From: Chinchilla lanigera
Lineage: Eukaryota > Chordata > Mammalia > Rodentia > Chinchillidae
DNA: 64,000 bases
NCBI RefSeq assembly: GCF_000276665.1
Contig: NW_004955436.1
Span: 22,160,846 to 22,224,845 of the forward strand
Direction of reading: 5' to 3'
In this document: positions 44,320-56,500 of the stretch, piece by piece
How the letters are laid out: the number at the start of each line of letters is the position of its first letter
Numbering within the stretch: position 1 is the stretch's first letter
The notes under the pieces: generated by a model
The model's database searches: none
Seen by the model: only the letters and a program-made list of their open reading frames with translations
What the model was told of the DNA's origin: nothing
Made by a program: the position numbers and the translations under genes

Positions 44320-44990
44320 GTAATCACAGCTTCTCTTGGAGGAGACAAGAGTCTGGACTCGGAGGTTGGATGCAGCGTGGAGCTGCCAGAAACCCTGGTA
44401 TTATCTTCACAATCTTTCTGTACACCTTTCATTTCAGAAAGCATGCAGCTGTCGGAATAACTCTGGAATTCACGATGTGATGATAAAGGTAGTCTTGCCC
44501 ATAGTCTCTGAAGAAAGTCCCAACAGGCTCTGTTTCAAGACCACTTGGTCAGAGATGAGGCCTTCCCTGCATGGCCCCAGCTCCTCACAAGGCTTCAAGT
44601 ATCCAGCATTGCTCTCCACAGATGCCGAGTCCTGGAGAGGGGTGATAGCACCTAAGAGAACAGCTTTCCTTCTGCTCCTTTCTTCCTGCAGAAGACCTTC
44701 CTGCCCTCTGTCTGTGAGGACTGCCTGCCCTCCAGCAGCACCACTCACCTCTGTGATGGCCCTCGCGCAGCTCCTGCTAATCTTTATGGTGGAGGACAGG
44801 GGAGTGAGGTAGCTTTGCAACCACCTCTGAAACACTTCGTCTCCCATTTAAGAAGGGGAAGAAACAAATGGGTAAAACTCACAACCCTGCCTTCACTCAT
44901 TATTATCTCCATCCCTGCCTTCTTCTAGAAGGAAGGTTCAGGAAACTACAGTGCTTAGCTTATGGTGGCACAGCAAATATGTGCTAAATG
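44320..44990. other. intergenic, nothing recognised
   Basis: Overlapping open frames on both strands (44336-44812 + and 44470-44847 -) show no recognisable protein. Confidence 0.5.
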
Positions 44991-45062
44991 TGAATGAATG
45001 AATGAATGGATGGATGGATGGATGGATGGATGGATGGATGGATGGGTGGATGAATGAACGAA
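44991..45062 (+). repeat. (GAAT)n(GGAT)n compound microsatellite
   Basis: GAATG units flank about ten GGAT units. Confidence 0.95.
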
Positions 45063-47493
45063 TACTGCTCAGCAGCCATCCCTATTCCTCACTAATGGGA
45101 AAATTCTACTAAGAACTGGACAAGGATAATTGCACAAGAAGAAAACACCAGAATGCATTTCCTCCTCTGACTTCAAGATTCCCTCTCATTGACAACAAAA
45201 AAAAATTTGCTTTATGACTTTATTGTACTTCAGTGTGTAATTGTAGTGATTCTAAAACCCTGTGGAAAATTGTAAAATGATACGATGAATCACGGGCAAA
45301 GAATAGATGACCTAGTTTGACCAGATCTAAAGGAGATAGGGAAAAGATCTAACATGGTCCAAAAGGATTGTCCTCCAGATTCACATTTTAATACATTGTT
45401 TGCTTTGCTAGGTTCAGTCATCTCTTTTCAGATTGTTGTTCACTGAGGTGGGAATGGAAAAGAGAGAGGAATTAGCTGAGTGGGGCCAGAGCCCTGAATG
45501 GAGAAGGGGCAAGAGAGCCTGAGGCACACCGTGGCGGTTCGGTGGGAAGTCACCCAAAAAAGGGACAAGAAAGAATCAAGTTTTGACCAACAAAGAATCA
45601 AGTTTTGTCCCTGGGTGGTGTAACTGCCAAGCACATTACTCAAAATCAGCCTAGCACTGGTCCCTGGCGGCCTTTCTTTTTCCTTAAGGCCGGGTGAGTT
45701 GTTTTGTCCTTGTATAAGGTTTGAGGAGGAGACAGAGGACCTGGACTCACTGTGGAGGAAGATTTTAACTCATCATCATAGAAGAGCATTTCAGGACCCA
45801 TCAGTGAAAGACACAGCCAGTTTACTAGGAAGAATCAGAAAGTGCACTCAGAAAGTTCAGGTTCTTGAGAAGTGAGGTGCACTATGGTTTTGTGTTGGGA
45901 GTGTTTATGTGGTCTCGGGGTACCCTGGGGATTGATGCACTGCGATGTTTATTTCTTTGAGTTGTTTATCATTTATCTAGTGTCTGTTTCCTTACCATCT
46001 GGTTACTCAACACTGTACTAAAGCAAAAACTGGCTTCATCAACTACAGGTTAAAATGCAAACCGTGGGTGTCTGTTTGCTGTTTGGACATGTGGCACCCA
46101 ATTCATAGTACCATTTCATTGAGGGTGGCGGCTTTTGGGGCTACAAAGGGTATAGTATCAAGCCAAATTTATGGACTTATTTTATCTCTAAGATTCAGGG
46201 CTTTACAAGTAAGGAGCCAGAAAGAAAAACAGGCCTGAGGCACAGAAGACAGCACAACTTAAAAATTACATTCTCCTTGTCTCTTTTCTACCTACTTCTC
46301 CCAGCCTGACTGATTCCAGCCCCCCATCTTTGTGCTATTTCCATAGCATCGGCCCTACCCTGCCTTTAAGGTCTACCAGCCCTGCCCCAACCACAAGCTT
46401 TCCACACACACGCAACTTACAGCAACTGTTTGTTTTTTTTGAGTGACTCTTTTTTTTTTTTTTTTTTTTTGTTTTTTCTCCGGTACCGGGAACTGAACTC
46501 ACGACCTTGCGCTTGCCAGGCAGGTGCTTTGAGTGACTCTTACACTTTTATAAACATGATAAAATAATGCAGTAAAACAAAATTATAGTGGCTTCAAGGA
46601 AACATTTGCCATTAGTTAAGCAAGAAGGGGTGCTCAGCTTGAGTAGTTCTTTCTTTATTTTTGACTATGTACCTAGATTTACTTATGAACCATACACTTG
46701 TGAGGTGAAAATCCCTTCATTCCCTCCTTCTACAGCACAAACCCACTACTGTGCATCTTTTGAATAAACTTTTCTATTGTGAAGATTCAAAATTCATAGA
46801 TGCTGCTGGTGTTTCTATTAATGAAAACAAAATGACTGGTACTTATATGCTCAGCAAAACTTTGACTCCTTTAAATTATCTTTAAGAATTCTAAATAGGT
46901 GCCAACCCATACAAAGCACAGATTGCAGCTGTCAAGCAGCAAAAGAAAAAATAACTTACTCAACTTACTAAGTTTCAATACCAAAAAAGATTAAATTTGG
47001 CTTAAAGTCCCAAAACAGATATCAAACCAGGAAGTTATGACTTATACTCAAATGTTGATACAATCTTAAAAGCTGTTATAGCTATATTAAAATAAGACTT
47101 CTGCAAGGCTAACTTCCTCTGTAAGGCAAGAATATGAGCATAGCAATAATATTATGCACCAGTATCTCTCTTCAATGTATAAAGCCCTACAAGACAAATA
47201 CCTATAACAATTTTTCAATTCAATTGACATAAATCATAATTCTTCTATACTATTTTGGTCTCAGTCATTTTAAAAACATCAGTGAATTTTGAAAATACAC
47301 AATTTAAGGATCCCATAATTAACAAGCAGATTTTGTAGTGAATTACACACAAATTCAGCCATCCGTCCAGTGTTCAAAAGTATTTAGTACCTAAACAATA
47401 AATACCAATGCTGACCTTGCATATTTCATAGTTCCCTCTTCTGGGATGAGCTTGAAAGGAGCTCCAGTTGCCTGGCCAGTTGCACTTGTGACC
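45063..47493. other. intergenic and IL22RA2 upstream flank
   Basis: Apart from the ID at 46452-46527 I recognise nothing. A non-coding first exon and promoter of IL22RA2 probably lie here or further left. Confidence 0.5.
46452..46527 (-). mobile_element. 5'-truncated ID SINE with 14-bp perfect target-site duplication
   Basis: A T-run tail, then CCGGTACCGGGAACTGAACT ... GCTTGCCAGGCAGGTGC. The first third of the ID is missing. TTTGAGTGACTCTT is exact at 46438-46451 and 46528-46541. Confidence 0.93.
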
Positions 47494-47554
47494 ATGATGC
47501 TTAAGCGCTGCTTTCTAGGCTTCCTCCTCAGCCTCTTCTTGACTGGTGGAGTAG
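47494..47554 (+). CDS. IL22RA2: IL22RA2 first coding exon (signal peptide)
   Basis: This 61-nt coding part encodes residues 1-20 plus one base. It begins MMLKRCFLGFLL, a typical signal sequence, after an ACC Kozak context. The donor is GTAAGT. Confidence 0.93.
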
Positions 47555-50500
47555 GTAAGTGCCTTGTTTCCTTTTAATGACACCACAGCTTTGTCTTAGA
47601 GTCTGATCAAGAGACTGCTAGAAATGGTATTGATGTTTTTCTGGGCTTTGTTAAAATTTGAACTTTCTGAGGTCATTAAATGCTAAAAGTGGCCATGGGG
47701 TCAGTTCCTATCTACAGCCTGAGTGAATCCACAGATATCTAATGAACACCTGCTAGAGAGGACACAGACTTATGGGTGCAGGAATAAATGTGTGAGGTCT
47801 CTCTTGCTTTAGGATTTCTTTGGCTTTGCAGAGACTCTGCCCACAGCAATTGTAAGCATGAGCCCCTAAGCCAGACTGTCAGAGTCTAGATTTCAACGCA
47901 GCCACTTACTAAATAAGAAAACTTGTGCTGTTTCTTGAACAACCTGTGCCTCAATTTCTTCATCTGTACAATGGAGATTGTAGCTCACTGTGAAGATTCC
48001 ATGAGTGACTGTCTATGCCAAGTTCTTAGACCAGTGTCTGGCATAGAACAGGGACGTACACAAGTTGCGAGAATTTGCTGTTGGTGTTTGCAGAGAGCTC
48101 TCCAGGAACACAGAGCATCTTGTCAGGACATACCTCTGATCAAAGCCACTGGGACCTCAAGTCAACAGATGAGTATTTCTCAGTGCAGAAGGCTTGAATA
48201 AATTCCCACAATCCCACAGTTTTCCAGTGACTGATACATGAAAGTAATTCTAGCCCCTATCTTCTGGAAATCTGTGAGAAGAAGCTATGCTCCTGGTCCT
48301 CCGTAACAAGGACTCATTTAATAAAACATGGTGGGATCTTACCTGGCCCCTCACCTTGGGCTACACAAGCAACTTCTTTGGGGCTAATTACTACACAACT
48401 TCTCAGCCTCCCCATCCAAATAACACAGTGTGAAATGATCTACCTTACCTGTTGGCGGTGGAAACTAAACACGTTGACAAGAATGAACGAAGTGCCTATC
48501 GTATGTTGAATATTCATATTTGTTCAATGTTCAACGAATGCCAGCCACAAGAGGGAGGAGGAGTGGAGAAGGAGAAGGAGAAGGGATATTCTCAGCTTCT
48601 AATAGCTCTGCCTCTTCCATTAGCTCCTGTCTCCTGAGGCTTTGCTCTTGATTTTCTGCAGTCGGTAAAAGGCAGCTCTGGCGTCAGTGAGCCGAGGTTA
48701 AAAAAAAAAAACAGCTTCACTATTTCCTGCTGGGCAAGTTCCTTCACCTCTTCAAGGCTTAGGTTTTAAGTCTATAGGAGGAAGCTGCAATCGCACCTGT
48801 TCACACAAGAGCAGGGCAAATCCAGTAAGTGAATAAAACAGTCCCTCGGTGCCTAGCACAAGGTACATTGGTGGCAGTAGCAATGGTATTGCTACAAAAA
48901 CAAGCCAAGAACTCCAAAGACAGAGAGATAAAGAGCCTGCAGACATCTCTCTTCAGGTTAGCAAATCAGCTTTAGACAGGTCTTCAGGAAATTGCCTGTC
49001 ATCTCCTGAGAAGCTCGGAAATTTTTATGTTCTACATGTAATTAATGAGGTAGTGATGGGGCGGATGCAGTATCAACTGTGGCAATAGGTTCTTTCCAGC
49101 TACACACCGCCATTTGGTACAAGACAGGAGGCCTCCCCAAATACAAATAAAAGCAAAAAACAATGTTAACACAGTTTGGTGGGTAAGGATAGACACTCAA
49201 GGAAACAGCACCATTCCTTAGAGAATAACTAACTGTGAAAGTTGCTGAGATCATGAGTGCAGAAACATTTTCTTTCCCTCAGTAATGTAGTATTTGAGCA
49301 AAGATATAAAGAAGTAGAGAAATGGGCCATGCACAAATTCAGAGAAAGAAATGCAGGGGAAGTGTAGCTCAGGAAAAGGGCAGGGATAATACAGCACACC
49401 TAAGGTTGGGTCATTGCTGGCACAAGAAAAGAAGACCACTCCAGAGGAGAACGGTAAGAGGTAACAGAAGAGGACAGGGAGAAAACAGAGATGCTTCTTG
49501 TTTCCTTCTCCTTTGGTCCAACTTCTCTTTCCTTATCGGAATCTTTGGAGCCTAAAATAAAATGTCCTTGCAAGTCTCTTGGTGCCATAAGAACCAAACA
49601 CAGGTGAGGGTGGGCCACCCGCATCATGTGATTAGAGGAAGAAGTCACAGCCATTCCAGTGCAAACCCCTCCCTCTGCTGTCAGGATCACTATCCAGAAC
49701 CCTGGGCCCTATGAGGCCGCATCAGTGTGGGCCAATTCATCTGAGCGATCCTGCTGGATGCTCAGAGCCAGGAGGCAGGCAGTGAGCACAGGCCTTCAGG
49801 GAGGTTCTCAAGGACAGAACAACCTGAAGCCAGAACTGGAGATTAAACAATGAAGCAACTGAGTCTTGGGCTGAGGTCCTGGGACCAAAACGATCCCAGG
49901 CAAGTTCTGACTCAGACTGGTGGTTGAATAGCCTCCTAGGGGGATAGGTGACTTTGGCGTGGGTCTTTCATCTCGGTCATTGTATCCCATCACTACCTGG
50001 GCAAGAACTAAGGACCATATTCTTTCAATCAGATCTCCCTTTGAGTGTGGGTTGAGAGCACATCACATGTGTTTCTGTTGTCTGGAACTCATCATTCTAA
50101 AACTTCACTTTGGGCTGGAGATGTAGCTCCAAGGTAGGGCACTTGCCCAACATACACAAGGGCCTGGGTTCTGCCTGCAGTGCTCCAAAAAATTTTTTTA
50201 AAAAAAGAATGAAACTTATGTCCATGAAGATCATCACATTAAAGAGTCAAAAATGTTTCATATCTGGGCTCCTCTTCGACTACCTGCACTTCGAGCAAGT
50301 GCTTCCAGAAATGCTGATGCAGGTACTACGTTTAAAATACCTGCCAATAGCAACAGACCTCATTGTTATCTTCCATGTCTTTCCTTCTCATTGTTTTAGG
50401 ACCTCAGCCAGCTCGTGACTCTCTGAAGCCTCAGAGGGTTCGATTTCAGTCGCGAAACTTTCATAATGTCTTGCTCTGGCAGCCTGGGTGGGCACTCAGC

Positions 50501-53500
50501 AGCAACAGGAGCGTCTATTTTGTGCAGTACAAAGTGTAAGTAAATTGAGCTTCCTTCAGGTGACAGGAAAGGCCGCAGGGATGGCGCAATCTGGAACACC
50601 ATGGAGTATTAGTAGCTGAGGTTTTTTCTGAGGAGTTTCAGAAGGGTTTCAGAGGAGCATAGACAGGGACAGAAGTGACTTGATTTCCTGAAAGGCTGCT
50701 TGGGGATTTGAAACACTTCAGGATACAGTCTTTAGAGCAGACCCTTCAGTCCTAAGAAAGCAGAGACCTGCGGCTTGGGCACCTTTGGTGCCTGGCCCTT
50801 GGTGAGTTCTCAGGACACATTTGTCGAATGAATGGTGGAAGTGCCTTGCTTTACACATAGCAAGTACTATGAACACCTGAAGTGAACATGTGACAACACT
50901 GAGTGTATAAAATTCATTTCTAAACCTAAAACTCATTTTTTACAGTGGCACTCCTGTTTGCATAATTCTTTTCAAATGTCAGTGACTCTGGTAGGCGTGA
51001 ACACATACTGGGACGTGCTGCTGAGTGTTCTTGCGGGACCCTCACACAATGCCTGCAGGACCAGGGCCAGTACTCAGCTATCATTCACTCTCCCTGGATC
51101 GAGGCTTGGAAATACACACTGCTGATTGAAAACAGCAGGCTTTTCTGCATTGCATTCCCTCGGGTTGTTAGAGGCTCTGCCTCCCCTGACATAGTTTGAG
51201 ATGTTGGCTGAACACAAGACAGGAAGTATTGCTACTTAGTTTTTGTGCATTCTTGTTAGAAATTCAGAAAATCAGAGATATGCATGAGGCAGAGTAGCGA
51301 TTTTTTATTCTATGCCCCTCCAACATGGGGTAGACCTTAGTTCAGATTTTCTTATTAATTCAGAAGGATTAACCCCAGAAGTTTCTTAGCCTTTAACTGT
51401 CCCTGTTCTTCTCTATACATTTTGTTTAGCAAATGTAAAACTCCCATATCTTTACAAGAAAGGAGCTTCATTAGAAAAATAGATTTGTGCATAGCTAGAG
51501 ATCCTCCATTATAGAGGAAATAGAGATCAATACTCTTTATATGTCTTCTCTGGCAGCCTAATGGGTCCAAAATGTACCTCTTTGTGAGCAAAGTGATGAG
51601 GGGATTAGAAGCTGTTTCATGATGAAGATTAAACTTCAGGACCCCCATGGAATAATTTTAAATTTATAATTCTTTTCCTTTAAAAGGGTTCCCATGGGTT
51701 ATATAAATTTCAGTTCTCAGAATACCTGGAGCCATTGCTGTCTCTGTGGTATTTTCAGTTGCACCATGCAGCTCTATAATTTTGAAAACTTTCACTTTGG
51801 TTATTCCTGATTCCTATCAGTCTAAGGTTAACAGATTGGATTGGACAAAAACCTGAGGTTTCATATTAAAAGAGAAGTCAGTCATTACAGCTAAGGTCCA
51901 GCTCACAAAGACAATGTCTCATCAATAAATAGCTAGAAGTCATCCAATTGTGCCCCAGCCATGCTGTTGGTTCTGCTTTAACACTGATATAATGAAACTG
52001 TTGTCATTGTATAGATCACAGAGAATTGAGACCAGAAATACTCTTCATGGAATGGCTCCAAAATTAGATTTCAAGTCCTTCAACAAAGGAAGAGCCTTTC
52101 TCCCAGCCTCCACTTCCTGCTCTGCTCCCTGCTAGCACCGTACTGTTTTTGCTCAGATTTGTGACTGAAAAGGAAGTGAAGTCTTAGTCTTCTCTCTGGC
52201 TCTTACACCATCCTCTGGCCTCAGCAACTACCTGTCTGCTTCTTTGCCTCATCACCTTTTATCCCTCTCTCTCCCAGGCCCTAATCACAGGGCTCTCTAT
52301 GGCGCCATCACCACAACTTCTGCTTCATTTTCAATAAAGAGATGAGTCATGTGTGTTCAGTAAGCATCACCTAGGATAACAAACGGTAGCAATTTCTCAG
52401 AATCAACCATATTGCTCAATAGGAAGCAGATGAGAAGCGGAGGAAAACCACAGAGTTGAAACCTCAGAAGCATTAAGGATTAGAGAGTGAGTATTTAAAA
52501 ATGGAAGTCAGTCCCTGTACCAGAAGGATTGGTTTGACAGATATGAACAAACTACAAACTACTTATGTTAATGATACAGAAAGTGTCAAGGTTGAATTGC
52601 TCTTTCAGTTGGCTAGCACTTTGGTTAACGAGACAGAAATCTTCACAATTTTCAAATATTGAAGATTGCAGTAAGTGGCACTGACGACAGGGCAGATTTC
52701 AAGCTTTCTAAAGAACACACTGGAAAACCTGAAAACTTCAATGGAGAAAAGAAACAGATGTTTGTACTTTTGCTTCCTTTAGGTATGGTGAGAGAGAGTG
52801 GAAACATAAGGAGGAATGTTGGGGTACTCAGGAACTCTTTTGTGACCTTACAAACGAAACCTCAGACCTGCAGGAGCCTTACTATGGGAGGGTGAGGGCG
52901 GCCTCGGCAGGGAGCTACTCGGGCTGGAGCATGACGCCACGCTTCATTCCCTGGTGGGAAAGTGAGTGAGTTCATGGAATTCTCTGTCTTGTCTCTTTCC
53001 TGCCTTTGAGCTGCCTCGCAGGGCCAGACTTTGTGCCTTGCTGGTTTTAAAAATGTTTTATAGGATATAAATCATACTTCCTACAATGTACTTTTACAAC
53101 ATATAAAGTTTAATGGTTTTAATGTATCCGTGTATCTATTTAAGAATCACCCACAGACAACTTTAGAACACTTTTGTCACCTCAGAAAGACACTCCATGC
53201 CCTGTGGCTACACCTTTCTCACGCCTGATTGCCCCAGGACCCCCAGCTGTCCTCCCTGTCTCCGTACAGTTCCTTGTTCTAGATAAAATCATAATATGTG
53301 GTCTTTTAAGACTGATTTCTTTCACTTAGCCTTGTTTTCAAGGTCTATCCATGGTTGTAGCCATATCAATACTTCATTCTCTTAAATGGCCAAATAATCC
53401 TCCATTATGTGGGTTTTCTACCCATCAAGTAAGAATAGCCAAACATTTTGGTTCAGATGAGAGGAAGCTTTGGCTCAATCTTCCTATTAAAATTGGGACA

Positions 53501-56500
53501 GTGCTAAGAAGAGTTTAACATGTGTTTATATTGCCACCCCCTCTATAAAAAAGAAAAGTCCTTAGGCAGGGCTCTATAAGAAGCCTTTCTTTTTTTTTTT
53601 TGGCCAGGGCATCATAGGTACAAGACTTAGAAATGCAGTTCATAGACCAGTTGAAATTGGAGCTCCTCCCGTAGAAGCAATTGTGAGGAGCCTTGCCCAC
53701 TCAGCTGTCCCAGCACCTTCCAGTGTGGTTCCCTCCTCCAACAACACCTGAAGCTTTTCTTTTAAACAGAGTCTTGCTACGTAGTGCTGGCTGGCCTTGA
53801 ACTCACTTATGTAGCCTAGGCTGAACTTGAACTCATGGCGATCCTCCTGCCTCATCCTCCCTAGTTCTGGGATTACAGAGGTGTGCCACCATGCCCGGCT
53901 TCCTGAGGCTTTTTTGAAAAACCTGTTTGAAAAATAGGCTTCTAGGATCTTAGAAGCATGTTCCTAGAGTCTACTGTATGAGCTAATAAACCACCTATCT
54001 GCTTTGGCTTACCGGAAATCTATTGCTCAGGACAGGATTGTATTTTACATGAAAAAGTTCTGGTTCCTGATCCCTATTTAGACAAGAAGCAATAGTTCAA
54101 ATAACAAAAAACCTTAAGTGGAAATCAGAATTTGATCCTTTGTAATTTCAATATTATCTGAACCTAGAGTTTCTTGGATTAAATATAGATATGGATTTTT
54201 AGAATAGTACCAATATTCTAATGGGGTGGGCTACATTCAGATTAAAGAATCACCCTACCTATTTATTTATTCAGCAATTATTTATAAGGTACTTACTATG
54301 TTCCAGGTATTTTATGAGGTCCTAGAGGAAATCTAGCAAGCACAGCAGACATAGAGAAGTCTCTTTCTTCCTTGAGCATTCTGTTTAATAGGGAAGACAG
54401 ATAGCAATGAAAGAATCACACATGCATAAAATGTTATTTGTGACAGGTGGTACAAAAGACAGAGGCACAGCGCTAGGAGAGCCGGGCCAAGTAGGGAGCT
54501 GGCTATTGATGTGAGGAAAAGCATTCCTATGGAAGTGACACTTGAGCTGATAGCTATAGATTAAAGGGGGCAAATTGGACAGAGGGTAGAGCAGAGGATT
54601 CCAGGAAAAGGAAAAAGGATCTGCAAAGACTTGGTGGCGGAAGGGAGCATAATAATCCAAGAGACTAGAAGACAGCTGGTGTGGTAAAATACAGCATGCA
54701 AGGAGGGAGGACGGAGTGAGGGGGATCTGGAAAGGTAGGCTGGGATGAGAATTTCCTGTGCAGGAGTTACAGTTTCCTCTAGGAAATAAATATACATAAC
54801 TTTAGGGAGGTAGGCAGTTTTGGGAATTGAACCCTGTGTCTTGCTTATGCTAGCCAAGAAGTCTACCATGAGCTACACCTCACCCTCCAAAAAAATGTAA
54901 TTTGAATTGCAGGAACACATGATCAGACTTATGCATTGAAAAGATCACTTTGATTACATTTGGGGAGACAGACTGGATGTAAGCTGTTATGGTTTGTGTC
55001 TAGACGTCCCCCCAAGGCCTCATGCAGGCATAGAGTTTTTTTCGGAGGTAGCTGAATCTAGAGTGTGTGCTTGATCATGGTTCAATGCTAGGATTAAGGG
55101 TGCTGGAATTAAGGGTGGGTGATTTCACACCACTGACTGGATGGGCACCACCCTAGGCCCAGTAGACTGGATAAGATAAAGAGGAAGAGAGAGGGTTGTC
55201 TCCCCTTGTCCTTCGCTTGTTGCTTTCGCTGTCTTCTGTCAGCCGTGAATTGCTCTCTTCTGCAAAGCCACTCTGCCTTGGAGCCAGCCAATTATGGACT
55301 GAAACCTCTACAAACTGTGAGCTAATTAAATCTTTTCCTCTTTAACTTTGCATGCTGGGTATTTTGTCTCAGCAATGAGAAAAGTAACTAAGACATAAGC
55401 AAGTGAGGTTACTGTAATAGTCTACAGAATACAGACCAGCCTGAGTTAAGAAAATGAAAGGGTTATGGAAAGTTTATCATTGGAAGGCTATTTCACAGGA
55501 AAAAATGGCAGAACTTGATAATAGGATAGATATAGTAGAGAATATGTCTGAGATGATCTCTAAATATCTTTCTTACATAACTAGATTGTTGAGATGTTTT
55601 TGGTGGAGTTTCACCAAAAAAAAGGCCAGTTTGGTGAAAAGTAGGGTAGTTAAGATTGTGAATTCAGTTCAGATGTTGAGTTCAAGGTATTTTGAGAAGC
55701 AGGGTGTGGAGGTACATGCCTTTAATCTCAGCATTAAGGAGGTTAAGGCAGAAATATTGCCACAAATTCAAGGCCAGTCTGCACTACATAGTGAGTTCAA
55801 TATCAGCCTGAACTACATATCGAGACCCTATCTCAAAATTAATCAATCAATCAATCAATCAAAACAAAGAGGATGTGAATCTATAACCTAAAAATTATAA
55901 TGAATACCAAACAGCAAAACAATAAGAAAATCCATACTTAGCAGTGTTACAGTAAATCTGGGGATAATTAGTTTCTTTCTTTTTTCAATTTCTTTACTTT
56001 AAAGAGAATAAAAGCAATAATAAAAAAAAACACTAGAAAGGATACAGAATTTCACAAAACAAGATGACAAGAATTCAACAATGGTCATTATATTGCATAT
56101 TGTTGTCTTCAAATTAGCTGCTCAGATTACCAGATATAAGCATGCAAAATTGGTCAAAAAAATAAAGCATTAACTGATTTTTTCAATAAACCAATAGAAA
56201 TCAGCAGTACAATTATCTTAGCTATCTTGTGTGCATATATATATATATATTTTTCCTTTCCTTCCATCTTTCTTTTCTCCTTTCTCTCATCCCAGTTGTT
56301 CCCTCCTGAGCAGCCTTTTCTCTTTCACAACATCCACTATACCTTCCAGACCCCACTCATTTCCCCAGGTGCCCACTCCAGGGAGACAACACAATGTCCA
56401 CACATGTGGGTCTGACCCACTCCACCCACGAGCATGGTCTCCAGCAGCATCCATCCACCCACAGAAGCCCCAAGTCCATCCTTCCCCATAGCTGAGCAAT

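Larger units (their letters stand above)
47555..50399 (+). other. IL22RA2: IL22RA2 intron after first coding exon
   Basis: 2.8 kb with two MIRs, an L2 piece and an ID. The stretches 48060-48660 and 49360-50110 hold nothing recognised. Confidence 0.85.

Noticed and set aside
44336..44847. Overlapping 158- and 125-codon frames on both strands
   Set aside because: Neither has a recognisable family, splice partners or a CpG promoter. Long mutual frames arise by chance in moderately GC-rich DNA.
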